NCBI GenBank assembly: GCA_948567375.1
Contig: OX419755.1
Location: forward strand, 23,886,517-23,950,516
DNA length: 64,000 nucleotides
Direction: 5' to 3'
DNA from: Lunularia cruciata
Taxonomy: Eukaryota > Streptophyta > Marchantiopsida > Lunulariales > Lunulariaceae
Shown: in pieces, positions 33,610 to 45,778 of the stretch
Layout of the letters: each line of letters opens with the position of its first letter
Position numbering within the stretch: the first letter of the stretch is position 1
Program-made: the position numbers and the translations under genes
The notes under the pieces: generated by a model
Told to the model about the DNA's origin: nothing
Database searches by the model: none
What the model saw: the letters and a program-made list of their open reading frames with translations, nothing else

Positions 33610-34075
33610 GTGGTCAATGAGTTTAAAGATGTCTTTCTAGATGAATTACCCGGAGATTTACCACCAAAAAGGAGAGTAGATCATAAAATTGAGATACATC
33701 TCAAAAAGACACCTCCTTGTAAGGCCCCATATCGACTATCACCTCATGAGTTGGAGGAGTGTAAGGCTCAAATCAAGGATTTGTTGCAGAAGGAGTTTAT
33801 CCAACCCAACTTATCACCATATGGGGCTCTTGTGTTGCTTATGAAGAAGAAGGAAAAAACAATATGCATGTGCATTGACTACCGGGGACTGAATCAACAA
33901 ACGGTGAAGAACAAATATCCATTACCTTGAATGGATGACTTGTTTTATCAACTCAATGGAGCAAGGCACTTCACAAAACTTGATTTTCAGAGTGGTTACA
34001 ACCAAATCAAGATTGCAAAAGAAGACATACACAAAATGACCTTTTGAACAAGGTATGGTCACTTTGAGTATTTGG
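33610..34075 (+). pseudogene. Reverse transcriptase fragment of F
   Basis: Starts with [20 protein letters not shown], the standard N-terminal block of gypsy RT, followed by [36 protein letters not shown] and KLDFQSGYNQIKI. Stops at 33928 and near 34045. The catalytic YxDD block is missing because E2 cuts the gene. Confidence 0.88.
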
Positions 34076-34848
34076 TGTAATACCAAGAGCTAGCCATATG
34101 ATCTAAATGTGAAATTTGGTTTAGTAACATCTGGAATGCTATTATACATGATGGTCAAAATAGATCAAACAGAAGTATCACCAAAAGAGTACTTCTACTA
34201 ATAGGGCAAAAATTGGAATAGACTTGAAAACCGTAGAACAATAGCTAGACATATGATTTAAAGGTGAGAGTTGGTTTGGTAACATCTGGAAGGATGTTAC
34301 ACATGATGGACCAAATAGATCAGAAAGAGACCAAAAGGGGACCTCTACTAATATCACCAAGAGGGGACCTCTACTAATAGAGTAGGAACTGAAATATGCC
34401 TAAAATCTTTGAAGGCAATTTTGGAGGCCTAAACGAATGAATTAGGCCTAAAAAATGTGCAGATTCCCCCTCCCCAATGAAATTCAAGCTAGCCTTCCCT
34501 CCCTAGTTTGTCTCATTGAGAGCTTTCCAATGATACCTCACCCATGTGATTTTGAGATTCCTACAAGAAGATTCTCTAAAAGATTCTCTTTGATCAAAGC
34601 TTGTTTGACCAACCAGATAGGACCAAGACCAACATGTCACCTATCCAAGTAAGTAATCCAAGGGTGGAGCTTGCTGGCATATCACCTATCTATGTGCCTA
34701 ATCCTATGGTGGAGCTTCCTTGGAGGAGATCCTCTTTGTCTATATAATAAAGGAAAGGTGCTCCTTTTGGGGCATTGGAGGTTTGAGTGTGAAATTGTAT
34801 CTTTCATGGTATGTTTCTCTTTAGGTCTCCTATCCTTGGATTATTATA
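34076..34848 (+). repeat. LTR-like repeat E, copy 2, inserted in the RT of F
   Basis: A 773-bp unit starting TGTAATACCAAGAGC, with end TTATTATA corresponding to GTATTACA. It contains CTATATAATAAAGG near 34740, a plausible TATA box for an LTR. It matches E1 inverted over its length. RT sequence is not recovered beyond it, so a clean target duplication cannot be shown. Confidence 0.7.
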
Positions 34849-36200
34849 CCAAAGGAGCTACTAGAGTGGTAATTCTCAATTCTACATTTGACTTTGATAG
34901 GAATTGAGGGCCTTGGTCAAAATTAACTAGGATAAGCTACAACCAAGAACTTGCTAGACTACCTCAAGGGGTCTCGAGAATTTACAAGAGTGCTATAGAT
35001 GGGTGGTCAGTGGAGTTGGAGAGACCAAGGAGAATTGTAAAATGGAAAATCATCATGGTTGCAGATCATGCTACCAAGAGGTAATCTATGTAGATATTTT
35101 TTCCAAGCAATAAGGCATAACAACTCCGGAGGCCGTGTGAGATCATTGAGTGAAACTATTGGGAGACAAACAACAAAATGTTCCCTTCTAATTGGCCCAT
35201 CTGCCCACAAAGATGCAAAAGTTTTATACAAGTTCTCCTTGGGAGTTGAGATTAAGTTCTAAGGTTGTAAGATCCGTTCCCAAAGCAAGAGTTGTTAGAA
35301 GTAGGTGGTCTTGAGCTGCAGCCTGAGCTGCAGCATGTAAGTTTGGAATGTTTGTAGAACTAGCTCCCAATACTGCTCTTGTAGAGAGGCTGGTTGATTC
35401 TCCAATTTCTTGGTGCTGGTGTTGTTGTTGGCATGAAACATATGAGCCTCCTAGAAAAAATTCAGCTGATCTTCCCATTGGGAAGTGTTGAGATTGAATT
35501 GCTGCTAGCACATTTTTGTGCTGCTGTTCCTTGTACTTCATTTTAGAGGTCAAATTAGCTCCCACCTTTAGGATGTTGTAGCCCTCTCCTTGAAGTCTGT
35601 CGAGGAACGAGCTGTGGGGAAGTAATTCATTTTAAAGGCAACTCTATCATTTATACCTCTTTTACCTCCATCATTCTTTAGATCTAAGCTACTAGGTTGC
35701 CCATTAGCCTAAGGTACTTATATGCCTAAACCTAGAGATGACAAAAAAAATGCTCCAAGTAGTGAGATAGCTTGTGGGGCTGCTCTACTGATTGTAGCCA
35801 AAAGGTCACCTAATGGACTATAAGTTGATGAAGATATGTTTACTCATTGCTATACCATAGAATTGACAGGCTGCACATGCCCTTGTACACCAATTCCACC
35901 ATTATTGCTAAGAGGTTTTGGTGTGAATCAAGGTTTAGATTCCTCCTCAAATTCAGTTCATAACTTTTATCTCAGGACTCGGATGAATGATCTGTATAGT
36001 GCATTGGAAAGCTTATCTTCAAGGCTACACATTGATGCATATAGTTGGTGATTTTGAGTACTTGAAGAAGCTGATATAAAATGATTTCCATCTCATGACC
36101 CACTCCTTTGAGTATCAAAGTTTTAAGGTGGAAGGTTCAAGGACTCAAGAGGAGTCTCTAAGTGCAGCAATAGCCTCAATAGTACTTTTGGAGCAGAAGA
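34849..36200. other. Unassigned region between E2 and copia G1
   Basis: A 113-codon minus-strand frame at 35224-35565 (Gln/His/Ala-rich, with LHAAAQAAAQ) is the only sizeable one, and I cannot support it as a gene. No LTR matching the 3' LTR of G1 was found here, so the 5' LTR of G1 appears lost or unrecognisable. Confidence 0.4.
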
Positions 36201-37040
36201 AAGTCAAGATGAGTGACTTTGAAGCTTGGTGGACCCAAGTTTGATGTGGCAAAGTTTGATGGCCGCATGGATTACTTGCTATGGGAATGGTAGGCAAAAG
36301 TAGTGCTGAAGGTGATTGGTATGGGTAAGCTCTTGAGGGAGAAACTTGAGGATGTGAGATAAATGATTGGGATGACATGCAAGAGCAAGCCATGAATATT
36401 GTTTTTCTTCACCTTTAGCCCCATGTGATTAAGCAGGTGGAAGAGTATTCCAATTTTACCTTGTTGTTTGATGCACTTTAGGGAAAATATCATTAGAATG
36501 AATTGTCAAATTGATTGTACACCAATCTCAAACTAATCACATTCAAGATGAAACCAAGGAACAATATTAGAAACCATGTGGATGCATTTTGTGACATAGT
36601 GGTGGACTTGATCAAATTGGGAGAGGACTTGAATGAGGAGCACAAGGTGTTGCACTTGTAGGGCTCCTTGCTGCCATCCTATCAATCATTTTCATGAGTT
36701 TTGTTGCACTATGAGAAGAAGACTATTACCTTTGAAGAGGTGACAACAACTCTATTTACAGATGACTTGCAATAGAAATTTGTTGCAACCTCAATGCCAT
36801 ATTTTTCTCTAGGTAATGCTTTGGTTGTCTAGCATGGGAGACCTCAACAGAGGCTGGTGATAAGAGGAAAAGCAAGGCAGGTCTAGGTTAAGTCTAGAGG
36901 CAAGTCCAAGGAGAGGAAACAAGTGAATTGTTGGGGATGTGGCAAGGTAGGCCATGTGAAGAAGGAGTGTATGGTTAATGGCAAAGGAAAGGCAGATGAA
37001 GGCTCTTCAACAAACATAGTTTATACCGATGAGGGTATTG
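36200..37040 (+). pseudogene. Copia gag of G1
   Basis: Broken frames show VAKFDGRMDYLLWEW near the start (the copia KFDG..NY..W pattern) and a zinc knuckle CWGCGKVGHVKKEC at 36929-36970 followed by a Lys-rich tail. Many stops and frameshifts lie between. Confidence 0.8.
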
Positions 37041-37075
37041 ATATATTGGATAAACAATATGATTTGTGATGTTGT

Positions 37076-37632
37076 GTGTATGCTCTTTGTGCCTCATCTC
37101 TTAATAGGGATGAAGAGTGGATTCTAGATTGTGCTTGCTTGTACCATATATGCTATATCAAGGAGTTCTTCCAATCACTTTCAGCATTGAATGGTGCAGT
37201 TTTGATGGGGAATGATCAACCATGTCAAATTGAAGGTATCAAATCCGTAAGGATTCAAATGTTTGATGGATCTATGTGTAAGTTGAATGATGTTCAATTT
37301 GTACTTGACATGAAGAAGAACTTGATTAACTTGGAGTATTGCATGCCAAAATTCATCAATTTAGTGTTGGTGATGGGGTACTTTGAGTCACTTTTGGTGG
37401 TAAGGTTATCTTGCAAGGTGAATTTTGAAAGAATTTGTTTGTATTGGAGTGCACTACATTATGTGGAGAAGCCAATGTAACTGGGCCTCAAGAGGAGATG
37501 ATGGTTGTGTGGCATTCATGGCTAGGTCATTTGAGTGAGAAGGGTTTGGTTATCTTGAGAAGGAATGAATTGCTATCAGGCTTGAAGACTATGAAGTTGG
37601 ATTTTTGTGAGCATTGCATATTTGGAAAATAA
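37076..37632 (+). pseudogene. Protease and GAG-pre-integrase region of G1
   Basis: EWILDCACLYHIC occupies the place of the copia protease site (usually D-S-G-x-S), so the catalytic triad is mutated. It is followed by a FDGSMCKLNDVQFVLDMKKNLI block and, at 37510-37632, WHSWLGHLSEKGL and FCEHCIFGK, the pre-integrase zinc-binding signature. A frameshift separates the two. Confidence 0.82.
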
Positions 37633-37650
37633 AACCAATCTATTTCTGTA

Positions 37651-38229
37651 GTGGGGACCCATAGTTCCAAGTGTCTACTCAAGTATGTACATAGTGATAT
37701 GTGGAGACCATCCTCTACACCCTTACACTCCGGAAAAGTTTACTATGTGATATTTATTGATGATTACTCAAGGTTTGTGTGGATTTATTTCATGCACCAC
37801 AAGTCTGATGTCTTTGCCACTTTCAAGAAGTGGAAGAACCAAGTTGAGACTCAAATTGGGGAGAAAGTGAGGTGTTTGAGATAAAAAATGGTGGGGGATA
37901 TGTGTCTAAAGAGTTTGAGGTGTACCACATAGAATAAGGGATAACTTGCCACCTAACCCTAGTTTATACTCTGCAATAGAACAATGTTGTTGAGTGGCTC
38001 AACCAAACAGTTTTGGAGCATGCCTATAGTATGTTGAGTTTTGGGAAGAAGTTGTCAACACATCAGCGTATGTGGTAAATATTTCTCCATCTAGTGCAAT
38101 CAACTTCAAGATGCCATATGAGTTGAGGCATCAGCAACCAATTTATTATGATAGATTGAAGATAAATATCTATGGTTGTGATCCATATTCACTCACATCT
38201 AAGGAGAATAGGTGTAAGTTGGATGCTAA
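37651..38229 (+). pseudogene. Integrase core of G1, N-terminal part
   Basis: YVHSDMWRP (first catalytic Asp), YYVIFIDDYSRFVWIYFM and FATFKKWKNQVE are typical copia integrase. The frame then decays. The sequence stops in a stretch reading RCKLDA at the hAT insertion; the matching continuation is at 50624. Confidence 0.88.
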
Positions 38230-38908
38230 CAAAGCATGACATTCTAATTGAAAAAAGTGGCCCGTAGCCGGCCGCTGCACATATTCCTCAGCCGGCCGCT
38301 ATTGGCCATTAACCCACCACAACACATGGCTGTAGCCGACTGCACCCGCTATGTGATAATATATCGTAACCGAGAGCAACAAAAGGAAAACTAAACTAGA
38401 TGGTGGTTAAAATAACAAAATTATATCAATTGATGAGGTCCAAAAAGTCACTTATTTAAGGTTCAAATTGGAATGCATGAATAATAGAATATCAACAGTC
38501 AATGGTCACAATGCATTGTGCTTGTCTGTCACTATATTGCTAGCATCCAAGAAATTACACTCACATTTTGAGCTTGAGGTAGGATAACAAGAATGGATCT
38601 TACAACAAGGGCAATAGATGGAAATTTTTCAGCATGAGTAGACCACTAGATGAGCAATTTTTCAGGTCTGCTCTTGAGATCATTCTTCTCACTTTGGGAA
38701 AGCTTCAATGCATAATACTCTGATAGTTCTTTTGATGCAATGAGCTCCTTGTCAATCAAAGTAGGACCATCATCTTCATCTTCATCCGAGTCACTCACCA
38801 ATGATGTTGATGTTGATGACTATCAAACAATAAGCTTGGCATGCTTTGGCGGATGGGATGGTCACGAGCTTGATGTGGGTGCATGACAATTGTCTGCAAC
38901 AACTTTGA

Positions 38909-39826
38909 CTAACCAACAAAGTGCTCTGTCACATGCTTGATTTCTATCTTTGCATAAGCAATCTGTTCTTCCTTGACTGCCATCAAATGTAGTCTTGACT
39001 TTTGTCGTGGATCTAGCAGGGTGGCCATGATGTGGAGTCTACTAAGTGACGACTTGTCCAGAATCTGCTTTGTGATAAGTGTTTTGATGCTAACTAGATG
39101 CTTAGAATTGGCTGGAATGGTCTGTGTCATGTTGTCTGCTTCTGTGATATCTTCCGTCTTGGTGATCTCAACATAATGCTTCAACAATCGATTACACCAA
39201 TATGCTACAAGGTGCAGAGTTGGTGTTTTGAACAGTTCCAGAGCAACAGTCACTGTCTTGAAGAGAACCAGGAATCAAACAATCTCAATGAGCAGCTCAC
39301 GATCGATACAATCTATTTTCTTCTCCTTCTGACCTCCTTTCTTAACCAGCAACTCTTGGGATTTTGAATTGAATTTGAATGGACTCTAGCATGGTCAGTT
39401 GCCCATACCAGCAAGTTACAATCTCCTGCTTGAGCTTTGGACAAAGCAGGCTATTCAAGTCCGTCTTCTTGAAGTATCACACTAATTCCTTGCATTGCGT
39501 GATCAGGTCAAAGATTTTAGGAGCATCATCATAGAAGTCATAGAATGGAGCAGAGGTATTTCCATTGACAACTCATGTTCTCTTTGCCAACATTGTGGTG
39601 GTGACTGTTCCAATTTTTTGGTCCAAGCATGGAACCCATTTGTAAATACGTGGCAGCCATCCTCAGAATGGTTGTTGGATGTAGAGTCTATCACAACAAT
39701 CACTTGCTCATTTGATGCCTTCTTGGTGATGTCATTCAACTGGAATGAACAATATGGGTCAATCACAAAGTTGAACTCTGACAAGATGGTCTGGCCAGTA
39801 TGGCTACAAGTAGTGAATTCATTCAC
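38909..39826 (-). pseudogene. hAT transposase, C-terminal part
   Basis: The frame at 38909-39253 contains HIMATLLDPRQKSRL, the conserved LLDPR..K block of hAT transposases. The frame at 39503-39826 (IVVIDSTSNNHSEDGCH) belongs upstream in the same protein. Frames differ and stops intervene, so it is inactive. The rest lies beyond copy B at 49720-50260. Confidence 0.75.
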
Positions 39827-39986
39827 TTGGAGCGTGCAATCATGAAGTTACCATGAATCATCAATGAAATGGATTATGACTGATAGATAAGAGATCTGAT
39901 GATTGTCTTCTGTCCAGATATCCAATGTGAACCCTGCCCTTAGACCTCAGCTGAAGTATATTGGACCTTTGACAGAAGAAGAACCT

Positions 39987-41177
39987 TGTCACGCCATTTG
40001 TAGTGCTGCGTCTAGATGCTTAAACATTGGAGTTCTAGTGATAGTAGTTAGAGTTATTTCAACAATTTCTCACAGACTACTTTCCGACGGTCAGATTTTG
40101 TGTTTGGGGTACTGACTCCATGGTGAGGCCCACCGTCACTTTGCACTGTTCACACTGTCAAGTGTGCCGTCAGTGGGACCATTAGGGTTTTAGTGCTAGC
40201 TCAAGTCTAGGGGGTATAGTTTTGAAGTGAGCTCCAAAGAGCTCACTTTTCTGATGTTGAGCCTTCGAGTTCTTGGCTATGGTGGACAGAGGCCGGCGAG
40301 CGTCACCTAGATTTTCTATGCTTGAGTGGGTGTGGCTTGATTGTAATCAGTGCCCAGTTGTTGGCAGTTTATAGAGTGACAGATCAAGTATTGATTTGAG
40401 TTGAGCTGAGTTGAGAGTGGTAAGCAATCTGATTACATTAGAGAAGTGAAGTCAGGGGGAAATCGGGTGCAAGAACTTTGAGTGTTGGTGGTATCTCTAA
40501 GCTCGGTGGATTTTTGGTAGCTTGATTCAAGTTCAATGTTTCCCTAGTGTGCAAAAGCTCATTCAATTGATGCAGATTTGGCAGTTAGGCGGATGGTGTG
40601 CGGAAGTGCTGGCCAAATTTTGAGCAAAGAAGGAGCAAATTTTGAGTAGTGGTTGTGATTTTGAGCTCAAGAGGTGAAGGCATGACCAATTTGCTATGAG
40701 TTGGGCTCAAAAAGTCAAATTGAAGGTGGAGTTGGGAAGCTCTTCTCATGAATTTGTAATTTGGAAAAACCCATGTTGTCAATTTGGCTCGAGTGGAAAG
40801 TTAGCAGGGGATTTGGCGTTTAGAGGCTTTGAGGCATAGGGCTGTGAGCTATGAGAGGCTACGAAGGTCTAGAAGGGCCAGAAGGGCCAACAAGCCAGCT
40901 TGCTAGCATGAGGCTAGCTAGTTTAGAGTAAATCTTGGTCATTGGTTGGCAAAATCTGCCTTTTTGGCTAGATTGTGCGCAATAGGGTTTGACACCTAGA
41001 CCTCTTGTTCCTAGATTGGTGCCCTAGCCAATTGGTCCATCCTCACTTGTTGTCCTAATGACTATACCACTGTTATCTATACACATGTAGCTTTGGCTAG
41101 GAGAAGCAGTTTGATCCCATTCTTGGTGATCATGGTAGCTTAGGACTTAGATACGAACTTCTCTTATGTCAAATGCA
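39987..41177 (+). repeat. 5' LTR of copy B
   Basis: Begins TGTCACGCCATTTG and ends in CA two bases before the primer-binding site; 1,191 bp against 1,366 bp in copy A. A TATA-like TTTATAGAG occurs near 40370. The antisense tRNA-like segment is also present. Confidence 0.88.
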
Positions 41178-41179
41178 AA

Positions 41180-41198
41180 TGGTGGCAGAATCAGTCCC
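41180..41198 (+). promoter_or_regulatory. Primer-binding site (copy B)
   Basis: TGGTGGCAGAATCAGTCCC, two substitutions away from the site of copy A at the same distance from the LTR end. Confidence 0.6.
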
Positions 41199-41505
41199 AT
41201 GTTGTGTTATGAGATGGAGGGTTTTCATTTAGATTTCTTGTGATTGGACCCCTTCCATTCTTTGCTTCCTATTTGTGCACCACATTTGTGTGATGTGCCT
41301 TGACTTTTGAGCGTTGGTGCTCTGGTGTGCTCTCGATGGTGAGGTTGGAATGATGACCAATCAGACTACCTTTGTTTCTCTCCAATGAGGCAGGAAGTGA
41401 TGACATGCAGACCGTGAGAGTACGTGTTATGATGGCAGGTTACAAGTTGCCCTTTCCCCTAGTGTAGTTATGTTGGTTAGAGTTACATTAGTGGGTGGTG
41501 CTTAG

Positions 41506-42600
41506 TTGGTGTTGGCACGTGGTGGTGTTGGCACTTGGTGGGGCACTTGCGGTTGTGACTTGCGGTTGCAGTTGGTGGTTTGGGTTTGCTGTTGTGGTTA
41601 CTTTGTCACGACGGAGTTCTTTGGAGATTCCAAAGGAGTTAGCCCTGCAGTACGTAGTGGGTTTACTCGGAGTGGTGCTCGGTATTAACTTGTATCTCAG
41701 GTCCCAGTGAGAGAGGAGATTGACTCTGAGTTGGAGTTCGACACAAGAGCTGATTTAGTTGAGAGTGCACTTGGTGTGTCCGCACCGTTGTTGTGGGACA
41801 TGGACGAGATTTATGGGGCCTCCAAAGACTCTAGGCGTAACTTTGGTACAGTGGGTACCATTGAGTTGGATGACTTCATCTAGGAGTTTGATAGTTGGTG
41901 TGATCTACAATAGATGCGGAACCCAACTCTGTTCACACCCTTCATGGCATGGAAGGGGTTGTTTTAGCATTTGGAGGGTCCGCCGATAGACGACTACCAT
42001 GAGTTCAAGAGAGCTCATTTGGAGGAGATTGAGTTATGGAGACAATATTGGTCTCCACACTATGTATCTATCACTTCAAGCTCGGTGGCCAGGAGTAGAT
42101 TGGCTGTACCTACGAGTTCTAGCTCGAGTAGTGTGGGTGGAGCTAGTAGAGGTGCACTAGCTAGAGATAGTGCTACTACGAGTGGAGGTACCGTTGCAGG
42201 AGGTGGTGTGGTATTGGGGTTTAACCCTATGATGGAGTTCTTCTTGTGTTTGAGGCAGAACTACCAGGAAGTGCAGACTGACAAGTTGAGGGGCTTGCAG
42301 GAGTTCCAGCGGAAGGCTGGAGAGAGCCTATGCGAGGCATACACTCGCATGAGGCGGCTGACCAGTTTCACTCAGGGAGTTACTGAGGCCCAGGTAATCT
42401 AGTTTTGGTATGGGATATTGGACATGGAGTTACGACGTAGAGTTTGTGATGCTACATTGTTACAGGCTACTTTGCCTACTTTGGCAATGGTCTTTGGTTT
42501 GGCTGAGCATATTGAGCTCAACATGGTGGAGGAGAGAGTGGTGACATCTAGATTTGGTAGGGAGACCTCATCCACGGCTGTGACTTCTTCTAGAGTGCAG
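41506..42600 (+). pseudogene. Gag capsid region (copy B)
   Basis: Collinear with copy A gag. In-frame stops are at 41686-41688 (TAA where A has CAA), 41881-41883, 41965-41967 and 42400-42402 (TAG where A has CAG), and 41911-41913 (TAG where A has CAA). At the place of the TGA in copy A this copy keeps CGA, which shows that the ancestor read straight from gag into the knuckle and protease region. As in A, no ATG is seen near the start. Confidence 0.85.
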
Positions 42601-44428
42601 TAGAGTGTAGTAGAGTGCACCACACCCAGTTGGTTTTTGAGGATAGGGTGGACAGCCCAGATCCTATAGAGCGAGTGGAGGGCCTAGTGGAGTTAGACCC
42701 TTACCTTCATTTTTGGGTCAGCAACAGCTAGTGAGTGGTGGTGTTGCTTGTTGGACTTGTGGTGGACCTCACCATTGGAGAGAGTGTACTCACGGCAGTG
42801 GACGTGATACCTTGGGTGCATCATAGCCAGCACAGAGGCAGTGTGAGCATTGCCACAGATTTGGTCACACTAGTGACCAGTGTTTTGACCTACACCCGAA
42901 GTTACGGAGTGGTAGGGTTGCTATGGCAGGTAGTAGAGGAGCTTCAGTTCATGGAGGATGAGGTGGTAGAGGATCTACACCTAGTAGGCTTGCAATACCT
43001 GCCCTTACTTTTGACACAACTATGGCTACTCGGATTGAGCAGTTGGAGTAGAGATTGGCTAGTATGGCTATTGCTTAGAGGAGATCAAATTCGGGTGTTG
43101 AGGCTTCAACCTCATATGCTAGTGATAGAGATGCTTTGGACTTCATGTGCGGAGCAGTATAGGTAGATGCATCTGCAACAATGACTAGGAGTGCAATACG
43201 TGCTCCAGAGCCTAGAGGAGCATCAGTGGAGTTGGATCCACAGAGAGGAGAAGTTGGGAGACAGGTTGAACTTCCCTAGTCTTTCGCATTATCTGAGGCA
43301 TTACAGACAACATCCATGGTTCCTAGACGTCTCAGTGTAGGTGTGGCAGGTGGTGATGGAGTACACGATAGACTACCTGCTAGTCAGCTACTTGCTACTA
43401 CACAGACTGAGTCTAGCATGATGTTGGGGGCAGCTCAACTGATTATGCGGCGTCCTTTGTTTTCGGCCAGTGATATGTTTACATTGGGAGTTGTCCAGCC
43501 CCAATATTTTGGTTGGCTGCCATGTTGTATGAGAGTAGGGATGGTGCAGTTTCTACTACTAGAGCAGAGGTGGTTGGTAGTAGAGCTGACTTGGTTGAGG
43601 AGCATGGGATCCGTTCAGCGACCAATGGTTTATGGCAGGCAGCAGCGGCTAGACTGGAGGAGTTGCCAGCTAGACCGGCCTTTAAGAGAGCATGGTTCAC
43701 ACCTGGTGTTGTCCTATTGGATAACGAGAGGGGATTTTTTTTGGTGGGACCTTCAAGGAAGGTCTATACACCATAGAGAGTCTTGTTAGACTCTGGTGCG
43801 CAGCCCCTTATGTTGGGGAAGGTTGCAGTTACGAAAGATTGATGTGGAGAGGTGTCCATTTCAGATCCAAACATCTCTAGGTGGTGGTTTGACACAATAT
43901 ATCACACGTGGAGAGCTTGTTGTCCAGGTTCAGCCTGGTCATCCGACTAATAGCTTTGTGTTGAGAGCTCAGGCTATTGCGACAATAGCTAAGGCATATG
44001 ATGTGCTAGTTGGGGGAGGAGTGTTATACCCCATGGGTTTCAGCATTGACTATTGGGAGGAGATAGCCTCTTATAGACTTGGTTGGCAGTCTGGTGAGGG
44101 ACAGGTATGTCGCCTACCAATATGCTTCAGTAGTGGCAGTCTTGGCTTACTACAGTCCGGGACCATGGCATCATCAATTTTAGCTTTAAGTGGTGCAGTT
44201 ACTTGGCTTGGTGACTTGTTGGAGGGGAACGCCCATGCAGAGGATACTCCAGTACCAGAGGAGATAACTCGGCTTTGGAGTACAAGTGGGATTGTTCCAT
44301 CTACCTTGGATGTTCCATTGTGGAGTTCAGAGGAGGCATTGCAGTAGCATGCAGATCAGTTGGTGCAGTAGGCTTGGAGTGGAGCCTTCGTAACATAAGG
44401 AGATGAGTGTGAGGATGAGCCTCCAGAG
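42601..44428 (+). pseudogene. Nucleocapsid and protease region (copy B)
   Basis: Collinear with 2400-4040 of copy A in broken frames. The zinc-knuckle DNA is recognisable near 42745-42890. The protease site VLLDSGAQPLML is at about 43780-43815. Stops at 42601, 43049, 43076, 43160, 43277, 43774, 44345 and 44369 are all TAG where copy A has CAG. A frameshift between 42601 and 43049 removes the knuckles from frame. Confidence 0.82.
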
Positions 44429-45772
44429 GTGATTGCTTTGACATCTCTAGATACCACACTCATTGCTTGGCAGTATCCAATAGAGGAGATATGCCTATTG
44501 GAATTGTTTGGTGGGATCAGCACCGGACTAGCTGCGGTGTTACAGGCGGGTATACGAGTACAAAGGTACTTGTATGTAGAGAGAGATGAGATTGCTAGGC
44601 AAGTCTCTCTACATCATGTGGCACACTTGGCCTATCGGTATCCAGAGTTATTATCGGTGTCAACAATCAGAGGTTACCAGAAGGCCCTACCATGAGACAT
44701 TTCCTTACTAGGGGTGCATGACCTAGAGAGACATGGGCCTATTCACTTGGTGATTTCTAGATGGCCATGTTAGGGACATACACGTGCTAGTAGAGGATTA
44801 GGTCTTTAGGATCCTTGTTTTGGTGTGTTTTGGGAGATGTTACGGATACTACGACATCTCCAGGTTCATCAGTTTGTTTCTCCAGCTTACCTTTTGGAGA
44901 ACATACCTTTGATGGGTGATTCTTGCACTAGAGTGGTGGCGAGTACACATCATATCCATTCTTGGATGGGACCTGCTGTATTGTTAGATGCAGCCAGAGT
45001 GGGATCACGGGCTCGTTGTCTTTGTCTTTGGTGGACAAACCTCTTATCCAGAGAGGTTCTACAATGCGCTTATGATGGGATTTAGTGACTTGACCACATC
45101 CTTGTTGATGATATCTTGGATGTTGGGCGTCAGTCTCAGACAGTGGTAGTGGCTGATAGGTCACCTATGGCAGTGGTGAACCTAGTTGGATAGCCTAGAG
45201 CTGCATTTCCCACACTCATGAGTTTCCCAGGCTCTCATGCTTTTCAAGAGGGAGGACTTGGACTTGTTTGGGACTCACAGTTACAGCAGTTGGTGGAGCC
45301 CAACGCTGATGAGAGAGAGAGGGCAATGGGTTTTTGCACCGGTATTACCGCTGTTCTAGTAGTGTTTGAGGCATCCAAGTGTCAGGTGTTAGGTCAGGCT
45401 ATGTACCTGAATTGTTTGACCTGGATTTTGAGCCTTGGCTTGGCTGAGCAGCGTAGGATGCGCTTGATAGGCATCACCACTCGGACACTTGTGAGCTCTG
45501 TGCCTATTAAGACAATTTAGGCACATGTTGGGGGCGATGGACCGAGTGGACATGGTATTCTTGGGACACATCCAATGGCTACTAGGAAGAGTGGTCTACT
45601 TGGAGTTCATCTAGGTGAGCATGGGCTACTTGGATTACACCCTTGGTCCACATGGGATGCAGCTAGAGGATGTGTGGAGCTTGCAGCTAGAGTGGAGGGA
45701 GTTTTTCACACAGAGGTTGGGACCTCTAGTGGTCGGGAGCATGACACCATTGCTCCCAAGGGCCTAGTGTAG
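44429..45772 (+). pseudogene. Cytosine DNA methyltransferase region (copy B)
   Basis: Same domain as in copy A, in one uninterrupted frame apart from stops. Motif I LLELFGGISTG and motif VI LENIP are kept. The PCQ of motif IV has become PC-stop (TAG at 44771-44773), just after the catalytic Cys. Other stops, at 44807, 45083, 45191 and 45518, are also CAG to TAG relative to A. No indel is needed to align A and B over this 1.3 kb. The frame ends at the conserved UAG at 45770-45772. Confidence 0.9.
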
Positions 45773-45778
45773 CAGCCA
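45770..45778 (+). promoter_or_regulatory. UAG-CAG-CCA stop, candidate programmed readthrough site (copy B)
   Basis: Identical to 784-792 of copy A and at the same place, between the methyltransferase and RT parts. The frame continues beyond it into RT. Unlike the other TAGs of this copy, it is also TAG in copy A. Confidence 0.6.

Larger units (their letters stand above)
32363..34075 (+). mobile_element. Ty3/gypsy fragment F
   Basis: A plus-strand gypsy remnant without LTRs of its own: gag piece, protease and the first part of RT. It begins at the D3 flank and is cut at 34076 by E2. Stops and frameshifts are frequent. Confidence 0.8.

Noticed and set aside
38230..38420. GC-rich block as a gene promoter or CpG island
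   Set aside because: The TAGCCGGC repeats sit at the edge of the hAT transposon and recur near its other end, so subterminal transposase sites explain them better.
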